From assembly GCF_000372725.1 (NCBI RefSeq), contig NW_005198966.1, positions 1,670,022 to 1,734,021 on the forward strand: a DNA stretch of 64,000 nt. The letters are read 5' to 3'. The position numbers and the translations under genes were made by a program. Each line of letters starts with the position of its first letter. The stretch's first letter is position 1. Below the pieces are notes generated by a model. That model saw only the letters and a program-made list of their open reading frames with translations, ran no database searches and was not told where the DNA came from. Positions 38,076-48,900 of this stretch are shown here, in pieces. Source of the DNA: Emiliania huxleyi CCMP1516 (lineage: Eukaryota; Haptophyta; Isochrysidales; Noelaerhabdaceae).

Positions 38076-39492
38076 TTACGGTCTTTTCCGCTTGAACCAC
38101 TCGCGGACCGCCTCTACCTGAGCCTCTGTCTCTGGCGAGCGACACCCCGCCTCCCGAAGGGACAGGCAGCGCTGCACGCGTTGCAGCGCCTCCTCCGCGC
38201 CGAAGTGTCGGTACAGCGAGCCGAGGAGGCAGGCGGCCACCATGCCGGTGCGGCCTCGCCCGCCCCAGCAGTGGATGTACAGGACCTGCCCGTCGAGGGC
38301 TCTGCGCGACAGCTCCGACACTAGCCCGTCCAGTGCCTCGGGCGAGTCGGCGACGCCGCGGTCCGGGATCGGAAAGTGCAGGAATTGCGCTCCTTCAGGG
38401 GCGTCGGCGCGATATGGCTGGAACCGTGCCGTCTGCGGCGCGACGGCGTTGCCTGATTGGCCCGCGACGCCCCCTGGCGGCCACGCGGCGGCCTCCTCCT
38501 GCGGAGGCAGCTCCGCCTGCAGGCAGACGAGCGTGCGTTGCGGTGAATGTGCTAGAGACGGAATCGTGCTCAAAAGGCAGCTCCGCCTGCAGGCAGACGA
38601 ACGTGCGCGCACGGGTGGGCACCCTCTCGCGCTGTTCCGCGGCCGTGCAGGGGCGGGAGGGGCAGGAGCCGGGGTAGCGACCAACGAGGACGCGTCCAGG
38701 GACGAGCCAGCTCGCGAACGATGTGCAGGCGTGCTGCGCCGCGACCGCCGTCGCGTCGTCGAGCGAGCAGAGCGCGGGGAGAGGGGCGCGGAGGCTCTCG
38801 CGTCTCGGCCCCTCTGGCAGTCGGCGCCAAGCAAAGAGCCCTGCCGCTAGGTCGGTCGAGACCTCGCCGCCCTCCGCGACGTGCAGCCCTCCGTCGCGCT
38901 CGACCTTCCAGTCCTGCCCGGTAAAAGCGGATAGCAGCGAGCTCGGCTCGAGGGCGCGGGAGACTGTCACGACGACGCCGCCCGCCGCTGTGGTGCGCGT
39001 CAGCTCTGCCACCGCCTCTTGCAAGCGCGTGTCGCCCGCAATCCCAACGGCATCGAGGGTGCCCTTATCGAGCACCGCATCAAACGACGCGTCTGCAAAC
39101 GGCAGCGCGGTGGCGTCGGCGCAGAGCAGCCGGACGTCTCGCCTGCCGACGAGGGCACGTGCTCGCGTCACCGCGTCCTCGGAGTAGTCAAAGGCCGTGA
39201 CGTCTCTCCAGCCGGCGTCATAGAGCTCCACTAGCGAGCGGTCGTTTCCCATGCCCGGAACGAGGACACGCGGCGTGCCAGACGCCACGAGCTCCGACCA
39301 GAACGGCTCCAGCTCGCTCCAGCCGCAGTACCAAGAGAAGGCCTCAGCCGGAAGTCCGTCGCTCCCTGAGCCGCGGTACAGATCATCCCAGTAGTCCTTC
39401 CTGCCGTACTTGTTCCCGGCCATGCATGGAGAACGCAGCCGCAGGGGAGGCGGCGCCAGAGGGAGCGTCCAGAGGAGGCGCGAGAGCCTCAT
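38076..39492 (-). CDS. Fusion protein: class I SAM methyltransferase plus dual-specificity-type tyrosine phosphatase
   Basis: Exon 1 39492-38587 and exon 2 38516-38076 join in phase to 448 residues. The N-terminal half is a METTL13/EEF1AKMT-type methyltransferase: YGRKDYWDDLY, VLVPGMGNDRSLVELYDAGW (motif I), TAFDYSEDAV, LLCADATALPFADASFDAVL and DKGTLDAVG. The C-terminal half begins SWLVPGRVLVGRYPG and FVCLQAELPPQEEAAAWPPG, and has the phosphatase loop HCWGGRGRTG (Cys385 and Arg391 of Cx5R) after FPIPDRGV. Both parts are enzymatically complete. The joining intron (70 nt, GC-AG) is bordered by a 34-bp direct repeat. If the intron were retained, the frame would run on to a different end at 38395, giving only the methyltransferase. 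Substrates unknown. Confidence 0.85.
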
Positions 39493-39959
39493 AACTTTCT
39501 GTGTGAAGGCCTCCAGTCGCGATCTGCCGGCGTGCGTACAAGTTCGGCCGGCCGCAGGTCGGGCTGGACGCGGCTGTTTCGGCCGGCGGTCGGGGTCGGC
39601 ACCAGCTTTGTCGGCGCGTCAGCGCCGAAGAAATTTTGGGAGATTTTCTTATACTCCCGAGCTCCGTGTGGGTTTTGTCAAACGAGATTGAATCTTGGAA
39701 TCTGCTGATTTTCCCCTTGACGTTCCCTTCTCGCTTCTGGCCCGCCGCGCTCACTGTACCTAGCGGCCGTGACTCACCTGCTTCGGGCGCGCTGCTCCTC
39801 GGGGATGGCGAGAAGCGGCAGAGGTGATGCTCATAGCTGAGCTAGCCCCAGATGCCCCGTTTGCCCCACTGCGGCGCCGCGCTCGTGCCGACATGCAAGT
39901 GGGTACAATGCACCCCGTTGTAGGGATGTGGCGCGAGAGTGAACATCTCGCGCCTGGTC
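39493..39959. other. Intergenic region
   Basis: Upstream of the fusion gene. AT-richer around 39620-39730. No gene recognised. Confidence 0.4.
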
Positions 39960-42900
39960 GCCTCGCTATAAAGAGCTAGCACTGTCTGCGCAGCCTGTAG
40001 GGCAGCATCGGCGTTCTTTTTGATCCGATGGTGCTTCCACTGATTGCACCGCGCTTCGCTGTGCCTTCTCGGAGCCGGGTGGAAGCGGCGGCCTTCCGAT
40101 GGGACGCGTCCAAAGTGACCCATCCTGCGAGTGGTGCTGGACGAAGCCCCGGGCGCTGCCGGAGGCTGTGCCGTAGTCGGTGCGGTCGACGGCGCTCGGG
40201 CTGCCGACCTCTTTGGCGAAGTTGTGGATGATTCTCTTGGTCGGCGGCGCGATGCCGCCCTGGCTTTCGACGAGACAAATCTTGACGATTCCGTTCTTGA
40301 CATGGAGCGCGTCGTAGTGCTGTCCCTTGTGCTCTTTGACCCAGCCTTTGCCGGTCGCATGGACGAGCGGGCCCTGTGACTTGTGGCCGCGCTCTTTGCA
40401 CCCAAGAACCTTGAGCAAGGTTTGGTCGAGGGTGCCGCCGAAACCACATTTGTGGCCCAGTGACGCACAGCATCCGCCGTGTGCCGCCGAGCCCTGCCCA
40501 GCCTGCCTGGTCTTTGTGAGGGCGCTAGGCACCTTGACTTCGTAGTGGACATCGCACTGGGACTGCAGGTCCCCGCCGATCTCACACATGTCGGTGACGT
40601 GCCCCTCGTTGAGATGAAAAGTCGTCTGAGGGTTCGCCTTGACCCTTGTCACCGAGCACGAGCTTGCCGCATGCTCGTGCACGGACCATGTTGGCCGCCG
40701 CATACATGGTGCCGTTGTGACGAATGTTGTGCTCGCACGGAATGTCCTTCGATCCGTTTGCGAGCTGGTCGCCCTTCCGCATACCGACGGTGACTGTCTC
40801 ACCAGCCGCCTCCTTGGCGTCGTACACGTACTTGGCGCAGGAAATGTTGTAGTAGCCGTGGCGGCGCTGCAGCGCCGTCGCAAAAACCTCCGAGGTGATT
40901 TTGGAGGAGTGCCGGCCGTCGGGGCAGAGGTCGAGCCACGCTCCCGAGGCGAACTGAGAGACGGCGATGAAGCGTGTCGCCGCCCGATGTTTTTGACGCC
41001 GTTCGAGTCGTCAATCTCAGCATCCAGCCGCTCGCAGGCGGCGAGGCAGCGAAGCCACCGCTCGTGCGACGCAATCTGAGCGAGCGTGCCCTGTTTAGGG
41101 ACCCTGGAGAAGTGCTCTGCTCAGAGTAGAGGTCGGAGACGGGCGGCATCTATTCTTGCTAACGAGCGGGAGGCCGGACGGACGGTAGTACCCAAGGTTG
41201 TAGCTGTTGACCATCCCAAAGTCGACATGCTTGGCCCGGGCGCGGTAGTCGCCCCAGAGCTTGATGCAGCGGTCGCGGATCGAGTTGTAGTACTTGTTGA
41301 AGTAGACAAGCAGCGGCGGTTGCACGAGGGGCGGTGCGCTGCCGCCAGCGAGGGCGTGGCCGTGGTAGGCTGGCCTGTCACGTAGTGATGGCCAGACGGC
41401 GAGGAAGGCGGCGACGAAGCACGCGTCGGCGACGTCGGCGTGCCCTCCGATGTTTGAGCCGCCTTTCGCCACCGAGAGCTGCACCTCCTCCCAGGCGCGG
41501 TCGAGCTCCTCTGTGGGCGTGCCGTTTGCCCTGGCGAGGATTTCGAAGGAGGTGCGCAGCCGCGGGAGCACCACCGTGTTGAGGACGGGCACGATGACGT
41601 CGGGCAGGTGAGTCCGCATCCAATAGTACGGGGTGCCGTTGCGCGAGCGCAGCAGCTTGTAGAAGAGCTGCGAGACGTCCGGGTCTTTGTCGGTGTCACG
41701 CAGTTGGTCGACCTCGTCGAGTACCTTGAACCTGCTGGCGAACGTCTTGATGTCACGCTCGTCGTCCTCGCCATCGTCGGCCCCTCCCTCACCGTCGGTC
41801 GCAGCTGCGGCGCTGATGATTTCGATCGAGAGCTCGCCGTCGGCGCAGTTGAAGTAGATCGGCGACGGCAAGCCGGAATACGGAGTAGGCGGGCACGCAC
41901 GGCTGGAAGAGCTCCTCGCTACGCAGCGCCTTGAACATCTGCGAGCGGTTGACGCAGTCGTACATCTGCCAGATGTCGTCAGAGAAGAGGACGTTGTTCG
42001 CTCCGGCCACCGGGTCCATCCACGAGCGCACGCAAAATTCGAGGTCTTCTCGGAGCCGCTCGGGGCGAAGACGTTGTTGACGACAAAGTTTTGCGGCTCG
42101 AAGGCGGTGTCGAGAGCCCGCTTGGCCTTCTCGACAGCCGCCGCTGCAGCCTGGATGGCGCTCGCGGAGTCGGACGCGGCCGCCATTGTCTGTTGGTGCC
42201 CCTGCTGGGCAAAGGCGAGGCGGGCCTCCGCGTCGCCGATTCTGGTCGCCCGCTCCTGCGCGTCAGTCGGGTGCATCGACGTGTAGAACTTGTTCCAGCT
42301 CATATGCATCTCGAGCGTCCCGCACCGACACGCCAGCCGACGGATGGAGCCGCCAATGCCGAGGCAGCGAATACGCTCGCGTTTGTCGTCCTTGTAGAAG
42401 GCGCACGCGCGGATGGGGCAGAGGATCTTTTTGCACTGTCTCGTCGCCCACCGCGGCGTACCAGATCGACTTGACGAGGCCGCGGCAGCCCTCCTTCCCG
42501 CCGTTGTGGTAGACGAGAGACCACGTCTCCATGGTGACTCCGTCGACGCCCGCCGCTCGCTGCCGTGGCGGGTTGAAGAACACCTTGTCGATGTACTTGT
42601 CGCTCGGAGCAAAGGTCTTGACTCCGGGCACCCGCTTGAGCAGCTCCGGGTCGAGCGGCTCTTTGGGCTGCTGAAGCGTGTCAGCGTACTGTTTCTGATT
42701 CTCGGGTTTGGAGGGGTCGACGACGTCGGCGGGCTGCAGCTCCTGGAGGCCCATCTTGGCCTCGCCGAGCCGCGTCCGGCGAAGGCAACGCGAGTGCATG
42801 CTCGCCTGGCTGCGCGGCACGTTTTCGGCGTTCCCACCGCCGCCGCCGCCGTCTTCGCCGTCGCCGTCTCCTTTCTCACGGTCGCCCACCTCGCGAAGCA

Positions 42901-43110
42901 TCTCCTCGAGAGCGTCACGGAGAGCCCTCGGCGATTAGGCCGCGATAGCCGCCCTTCGATGACGGCGGCGTCCGAGCGAGTGCGCTCGAACCTGGGCCGG
43001 CGCATGATGACCGCGTACGCCATAGGCATGCAGAAGGCCTTGAGGCTCGCCGCGCCGAGGGGGGTGGCGGCATTGGTGATGGCGGCCGACGGGTCGTCAC
43101 ACAGCCCTTG
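39960..43110 (-). mobile_element. Degenerate non-LTR (LINE-like) retrotransposon
   Basis: Read on the minus strand across several frames. Reverse transcriptase landmarks: PPRQRAAGVDGVTMETWSLV (42590-42520), IRCLGIGGSIRRLACRC (about 42380-42330), DDIWQMYDCVNRSQMFKAL (about 41980-41920), PIYFNCADGELSIEI and SVAKGGSNIGGHADVADACF (about 41480-41420). The conserved QGDP and YxDD region between them is missing, so the enzyme is dead by deletion. Frame changes occur near 42430, 42045, 41890 and 40620. The 3' portion (40830-39990) encodes a conserved domain of unknown role (HNGTMYAAANMVRA, HYEVKVPSALTK, LGCKERG, HYDALHVKNG) shared with 34450-34740. No poly(A) tail or target-site duplication was identified. 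Confidence 0.75.
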
Positions 43111-43633
43111 AGCGACAGGCCAGCCGTCTGAGAAGCAGCAACGAGCGGCTGCACAGCAGCACCGGCCAGCGCCTTGTTCCGGGGCCACTCCTGGGAGGCG
43201 CCGGCGACCCCGCCCCCGACTCCCTGGGCGAGGGCGGTGGCATGGGATCGTCCCACCGCACCTCCTAGCGCACCTCCTCGGGAGGTCGAGCCACCTCTCC
43301 CTGGTCGACAAATCGCGCCCGCACCCGCGGCCTCTCTATCGTCCTCGGCTCGCCCCCCCCCTCCGCCGGCTCCTCTTCAGGCTCGGGGAGGCGTGGCCCT
43401 CCCCATCGAATATCACGGTGGTCCGGCCGCCACCGCGACGGGCCTTCCCCCGGTGAGCTCGTACACCCCGACTCCACTCTCAGAGGCCGCATCAGCTCAT
43501 CTCTCGCCTCTTCCGACAACTGACCCCAAGCCCCCCCTGGGGCTCTCCAGCCTCGGCCTTCCGGCTCGCCGGCGGGCCTGTTATCCCGTTGCGGCAACTT
43601 GCATCGCCGCGCATTTTACTTCCCTTTTGCGAT
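43111..43633. other. Region 5' to the retrotransposon and the following small ORF
   Basis: Frames here are Pro/Arg-rich and probably belong to the decayed 5' part of the retrotransposon. Nothing else recognised. Confidence 0.4.
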
Positions 43634-43954
43634 ATGCGCGTTCCGTGCGCTCCCGCGTTGAAATCGGCTCTTGACCTGCGGGGTGGCGAGGCGCAGGCTA
43701 GTGCACTGTTGCACTCTGTCCTCCTGTCACTGGTGAGCAATGCAATGGCGGTCGCCGTGAGCAGTATCCTCGCCGACGAGAGCCTCCGTCACTCTCCGCT
43801 GAGTCGTGCTCACAGATGGGGTCACCTGCTGCTGCGCGCTTTTGTAGTGGCCATGGTCGCTTATGCCGTGGTGTACGCGTGCACTGGGTTCGTGCCTATG
43901 GGCTATGTACAAGGCAGCGCGCCTTTGCTAGGCTTCTTCTCTCAGAGGAATTGA
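43634..43954 (+). CDS. Small predicted membrane protein
   Basis: A 106-residue ORF from the ATG at 43634. It has a central amphipathic region (GEAQASALLHSVLLSLVSN) and a C-terminal membrane segment (LLRAFVVAMVAYAVVYACTG) followed by FVPMGYVQG. No family recognised. The position next to a retrotransposon means it could be a remnant, but the composition looks coding. Confidence 0.45.
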   Translation: MRVPCAPALKSALDLRGGEAQASALLHSVLLSLVSNAMAVAVSSILADESLRHSPLSRAHRWGHLLLRAFVVAMVAYAVVYACTGFVPMGYVQGSAPLLGFFSQRN

Positions 43955-44639
43955 GGGACACTCGTTCGAACTCGTGACGCGAGAGGGACAAGATCCGACA
44001 AAAACAACACACAGAGATCTCGGTGTTCGCGAGAGTTGGGCAGTCGCGTGTGCGCATGTTGGACACATCGTCGGTCTTCGGTGTGTGACTATGACTTGTG
44101 GGCGGTGTGCATTGACCTGGTAAAAGCTAAAAGCCCCGGCGCGTGTGGCTCCTGTGTGCTCTTTTGTGGGGGGCCCGCCGGGCGCCGAGAGTCCCGAGAG
44201 ATTTGTGGGGGACCGGCGTGGGTCAGACAGAGTGAGAAGGTATGAACGGTCTCCCACAAGATGAAAGTTACTCGTGAAAGAGGCTCGTCTCTCTCTCCGC
44301 CCGCGCGCGCATGTGCGCGGTGTGCGCGCCACGCCCCACGCCACAGCACAACCCGGGTATGCGCACACATCCACACACAGATAGAGGTACACACCGCACG
44401 CTCGCATCGGCGGTGGAGAGACACGCGTTCAGAGTTCAGTCGAAACGCCCGGGCCCGCGCGTTCCAAGCCGCGCGACGACCGACGCGTCCCGCTCCCTCG
44501 ACCCGCTCCCCACCCCTCCGCCGCGCCAGCCAGAGCCGCGGGAAGGAGCTGCGAGCGCGGCCAGGCAACGGCCAGGCAGCTAGCCACAAAGGGCTCATCC
44601 CGGCGCCGGCCGAAGGGGGCCGAGAGACGGGGCGCGGGC
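43955..44639. other. Intergenic region
   Basis: Between the small ORF and the 3' end of UXS. Several (CA)/(CG)-rich patches; no gene recognised. Confidence 0.45.
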
Positions 44640-46855
44640 CTAGGCCTTGGAGGCGCGCGATGCGTCGGCCGCCTGTGCGTCCGTGTTGAGGTGCGCGGTG
44701 TGCTTTGTCGGCTTGCGGAAGCGGGATAGGTCGAGCGAGGAGAAGTATGCGACCGCCTTTGGCAGCCCATCTTCCAACTTGATCTTTGGCTCCCAGCCGA
44801 GGATCTCGCGCGCCTAGTCTCAGCCGCCATCCTCGGGCATCTCAGGTGATCGCGGGTAGCCGGGTGCGGGGCGCCCTGCCACAGGCCCGCACGCAATGCT
44901 TGGTGATGTCGGAGGAAGGTCTAGGAAGGGTCTAGAAGGGCGTGGAAGTGTCGGGGAGGTGTACGGAGTGTGCCGGGAGTGTCTAGGAAGTGGCTTGCCT
45001 TGGTAATGTCGGGCTTTCGCTGCTGCGGGTCGTCTCCGGGGAGCGGGAGGTGCACGATCTTCGAGCTGGAGCCGGTGTGCTTGATCGCGAGCTCGGCCAG
45101 CTGCAGGGAGGAGGGAGGCGGCGGTGAGGAGGAGAGAGGGCAGGCACGGGCACAGAAGCAGCGGGGGAGAGAGGGGGAGCGGGGAGGAGGGGAGAGGCGT
45201 GCGGGGGAGGAGGGGAGAGGCGTGCGGGAGCAGGGCAGGAGCCGCCTGCTTGATCGTGAACTCGCCCGGGTTGCCGATGTTGACTGGGCCGATGGTGCTG
45301 GTCTGGTTCATCAGCTTCATCAGCCCGTCGACGAGGTCGTCGACAAAGCAGAAGGAGCGCGTCTGCTTCCCCTCGCCGTACACGGTGATGTCCTCCCCGT
45401 TGATGGCCTGCCCCAGGCACACGGGACTCGTCTGTCCCCACCCCTCCCCACCCCTCGCCGTACCACAGCGATCTCCTCCCCCCCGGGGGGGCCTGCATTA
45501 TGAAGTTTGAGACGACGCGGCCGTCGTACGGGTGCATCCCGGGCCTGGAGCAGCAGGGCAGCAGGGTCAGGCCAACCGTGCCGCAAGGGTCAGGCCAACA
45601 GCGCGGCCTCGCCCACTGCCTTCCGAGCCTCGCAACAAGGCTGCGAGCGGACAGGGGATGCGGCGCACAGTCGAGTGCGGCCGGCGGAGAGGTTTGCGAG
45701 TGCGGCCATCTGGTGCCATCTAGAGGCGGCTCTCCCGTAGGTGTTGAAGATGCGCGCGACGCGGATGTCGACGCCGTTCTGCCGGTGGTAGTCGAATAAA
45801 TAAATAAATGAATAATTAATTAAATAAATAAATAAACAAATCATTACCTGCCGGTGGTAGTCGAAGCAGAGCGTCTCGGCCGCGCGCTTGCCCTCGTCGT
45901 AGCACGAGCGCACGCCGTTGCAGTTGACCTGTGCCGCGGAGGACGCTCCCCCCGTCAGTGAGGAGTGCCTCGCTGGCCATCAGAGTGTGCAGCGCGCCTT
46001 TCCCCAGTACTCCTCCGGCTGCGGCGACACCTCGGGGTCTCCGTACACCTCCGAGGTCGACGCCTGGAGGAGGCGAGCCTGCGGAGGGCCAAGCAGCAGC
46101 CGTAAAGAGTCGGCTCCCGTCCAGGGCCGAGGGGCGGGGCGAGGAGCGGGCCGAAGGAGCGGGCCGAAGGGCGGGGTGCGGCGATGCGGGGGAGGGGCGG
46201 CGGTGCCTTGACTCGCTTGGCGAGGCCGAGCATGTTCATGGCGCCGAGCACCGACGTCTTCATCGTCTTGACGGGGTTGTACCTGTGCGAAGGCTCCCAG
46301 AAGCTTCAGGAGAGGGCCCAGCGGTGACGTCCCTCCTCGCGGCGGCAATCGTAGCTGGTAGTGCACCGGCGAGGCGGGGCAGGCCATGTTGTAGATCTGG
46401 TCGCACTCGATGAAGAAGGGCGTGGTCACCTGCCGCGGCGGGAGGCGCGCCGGGCGGGGTGGCGCAGCCGGTGCGGGGGAGGCGGTAGCGTGCGAGTGCG
46501 ACGTGTGAGAGTGGAGTCGGCCGGGGCAGCCGACAGCGGGTGGCGCGGCGGAGCGCGGCAGCGGCGGGGCGCGGACGTCGTGTCGGATGAGCTCAAAGTT
46601 CGGCTTGCCGATCAGGTCGGCCACCTGCGCGCATTGGGTGCGGGTGCTGATGCCGGCGGCGATGTGCGAGAGAGCACAGGGCTGGGCAGCAGCTTTCACG
46701 TTTGTCTTTTGCGAGGTGAAGAAGTTGTCGAGGCAGACGACCTCGTGGCCCTGAGCGACGAGCCGGCGGCACAGGTGCGAGCCCAGGAACCCGGCGCCGC
46801 CCGTCACGAGCACCCGCAGATACGGGTCCTTCTTCTCTGCGGTCCCGTTGCTCAT
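44640..46855 (-). CDS. UXS: UDP-glucuronate decarboxylase (UDP-xylose synthase), eleven exons
   Basis: Exons: 46855-46700, 46624-46577, 46429-46356, 46282-46207, 46078-45998, 45928-45848, 45778-45735, 45544-45493, 45407-45246, 45100-44999, 44813-44640, in phase, 349 residues. The enzyme converts UDP-glucuronate to UDP-xylose with NAD+ for wall and glycan synthesis. Seen: [11 protein letters not shown] (18-28), [35 protein letters not shown], the active-site [11 protein letters not shown] (Tyr155, Lys159), [25 protein letters not shown] and [15 protein letters not shown]. It lacks the N-terminal membrane anchor, so it is a soluble (plant UXS3-like) form. Six introns start with GC (3, 4, 5, 8, 9, 10). 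Intron 6 is bordered by an exact 18-bp direct repeat, and intron 7 seems to start with GA. Confidence 0.95.
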
Positions 46856-47007
46856 TCTGCAAACCTTTTGGGCGTGGGCGGCCTGTGGCCCGCCGCGGCT
46901 CGACTCAGCGCCTCTCTCTAAGAATTCCGAGGCTTTTACCGGGTAGCCCTTGCTTTTCCGTTTTCTTTCGTAGGCGCTGCGCGCGCCTTCCCAGAAAGTT
47001 CCAAGCT

Positions 47008-48900
47008 ATGCCGCTGCCACCGCGGCCGCAACCCCGCAGTGCCAGAGACGCCAGCAGAGGCGGCGATACGGGCGACGTCGTTGTCGGCAGAGGCGGCGAT
47101 CGCGGCAACGGCGGCGACGCCAGCAGAGGCGGCGGTCGCGGCAACGGCGGCGACGCCAGCAGAGGCGGCGGTCGCGGCAACGGACGTGGCCGAGGCAGCG
47201 TGAAAGGAAGCGGCGGCCGTGGCCGCGGCGGCCGCGGCCGTGGCCGCGGCGCCTCTGTCCGGCCGGGCAGAGCACCTCTCACAGACGCACGCGCCACCGC
47301 TCCAATCGCCGCCGCTGCTGCTCCGACTGCGGCCGCCGCTGCTCCCGAGGGCTCAGCAGCCCAGCCCCGCGCTGGAGCTTCCGTCCAGTGGGGCGGAGCG
47401 GCGGCTCTTCTCGAGGGCGACGCGAGTTCCGAAGCGGAGGTCGACGCGGACGCGGCGGCGCGCGCGGACGAGCTCCTGGCGCTGGAGGCAATCTACAGCG
47501 ACGAGATGTGCCAGGTGGAGGGCGGCGGCGGCCGCACTTTCGAGCTTCGCGTCCCGATCGAGCTCGAGGCGCCGCTCTCGCTGCCGTCGGGCGAGCGGCT
47601 CGACGCGCTGCCGCCCCTCACGCTTCGCGTGCGTCACGGCAGCGGTTACCCGTCGAGCTCTCCGCCCGGCTTCGGCCTCCGCTGCTGCTGGCTCTCCGAC
47701 GGCCAGCTCGAGGCCCTCGCCGCGAGCTTGGACGGCCTCGCCGCCGCCGCCGCCGGAGAGCTGTGCGTGAGCGCATGGGCCGAGTGGCTCCGAACGGAGG
47801 CGGCGGGGCAGCTCGAGCTGCTCCAGGAGGGGGCGACGCTCTCTCTGCCGGCGGAGGGTGGCACCGGCCAGGCGGGCGCCGACGAGGCGACCGCCTCGGC
47901 GGGCGAGCGGCGCGCGCAGCGGTGGCCTCGCTCCCGCGCAGAGGTGCTCGCGCGGCTGCGGCAGCACGCGGCGGCGGCCGACGCGGCGGCGTGGGCGTCG
48001 GCGGTTCACGACTGCGGCGTGTGCTTCGACGAGTACGCTTCCCTCGACTGTACGCGGCTGCACGCCTGCGGGCACACCTTTTGCAAGAGTTGCCTGCGCG
48101 GCTACTGGAGCAGCCAGCTGCGCGAAGGCCACGCCACCGCGCTCCTCTGCCCGCACCCTGGCTGCGGCGCCGTCGCCTCGCCGCCCGAGGCCAAGGCCCT
48201 CCTCTCCGCCGGCGAGTACGAGACGTACGAGCGGCTGCTGCTCGCCGCGTCGCTCGCCGAGATGACCGACACCAGCTGGTGCCCTCGCTGCGAGTACCCC
48301 GCGCAGCTCGAGCCGCGCGTCGAGGGCCGCGCAGGCCGCGTCGCCATCTGCGGCACCCGTGAGCGTGAACAGAGCGTCTCCTCACGCTCTAGCTGCGGAT
48401 AGGCCGCCTCGCCATCTGCGCCTCGTGCGGCACCTCCTTCTGCGCAGAGTGCCGGCAGGCGTGGCACGGCATCTCGCCGTGCGCCAACCTCGCCGCGCGG
48501 TGGCGGGCGAGCGACGAGCGCGGCAGGGAGACGCTGCGGCAAAAGTACGGCGACCGGCTGATGGAAGAGGCCAATTTCTGGGGGGAGGGGGGGCGGCTGC
48601 TCGCGGCTTCCTTTGCCCGACACACGGTTTTCTTTTCCATAGGTCGAGTCGGCCGAGTGGATCCGCTCCAACGCGAAGGCATGCCCCAAGTGCGGCGTCG
48701 CCACCGAGAAGAACGGCGGCTGCAACCACATCAGCTGCCGCACGTGCAACTTCGAGTGGTGCTGGCTCTGCGGCTGCAAGTACGAGCCGGGCCACTACAA
48801 GAATGGGCCGTGCGAGCAGTTCAGCCAGGACTTCTTTGACGAGATCGACATGACGCCGGAGGACTTCCGTGCAAACTACGTTGTGATGAACCATCAGTGA
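47008..48900 (+). CDS. RNF14: RBR E3 ubiquitin ligase of RNF14 type (RWD + RING1-IBR-RING2)
   Basis: Exons 47008-48334, 48403-48569 and 48643-48900 join in phase to 583 residues. Residues 15-95 are RGG/Gly-Arg rich (possible RNA binding). An RWD domain follows (about 150-265: LLALEAIYSDEM, LRVRHGSGYPSSSPP). RING1 starts near 337 (CGVCFDEYASLDC, LHACGHTFCKSCLRGYW), then the IBR (WCPRCEYPAQLE, ICASCGTSFCAECRQAWHG) and RING2 (ACPKCGVATEKNGGCNHISC) with the catalytic Cys525. RBR ligases pass ubiquitin through this Cys. Layout matches RNF14, to which an RGG tail is added. Both introns are GC-AG; the first (68 nt) has a direct repeat at both junctions and sits inside the IBR. Its 5' end is divergent from UXS, 152 bases apart (46856-47007). 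Confidence 0.93.
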
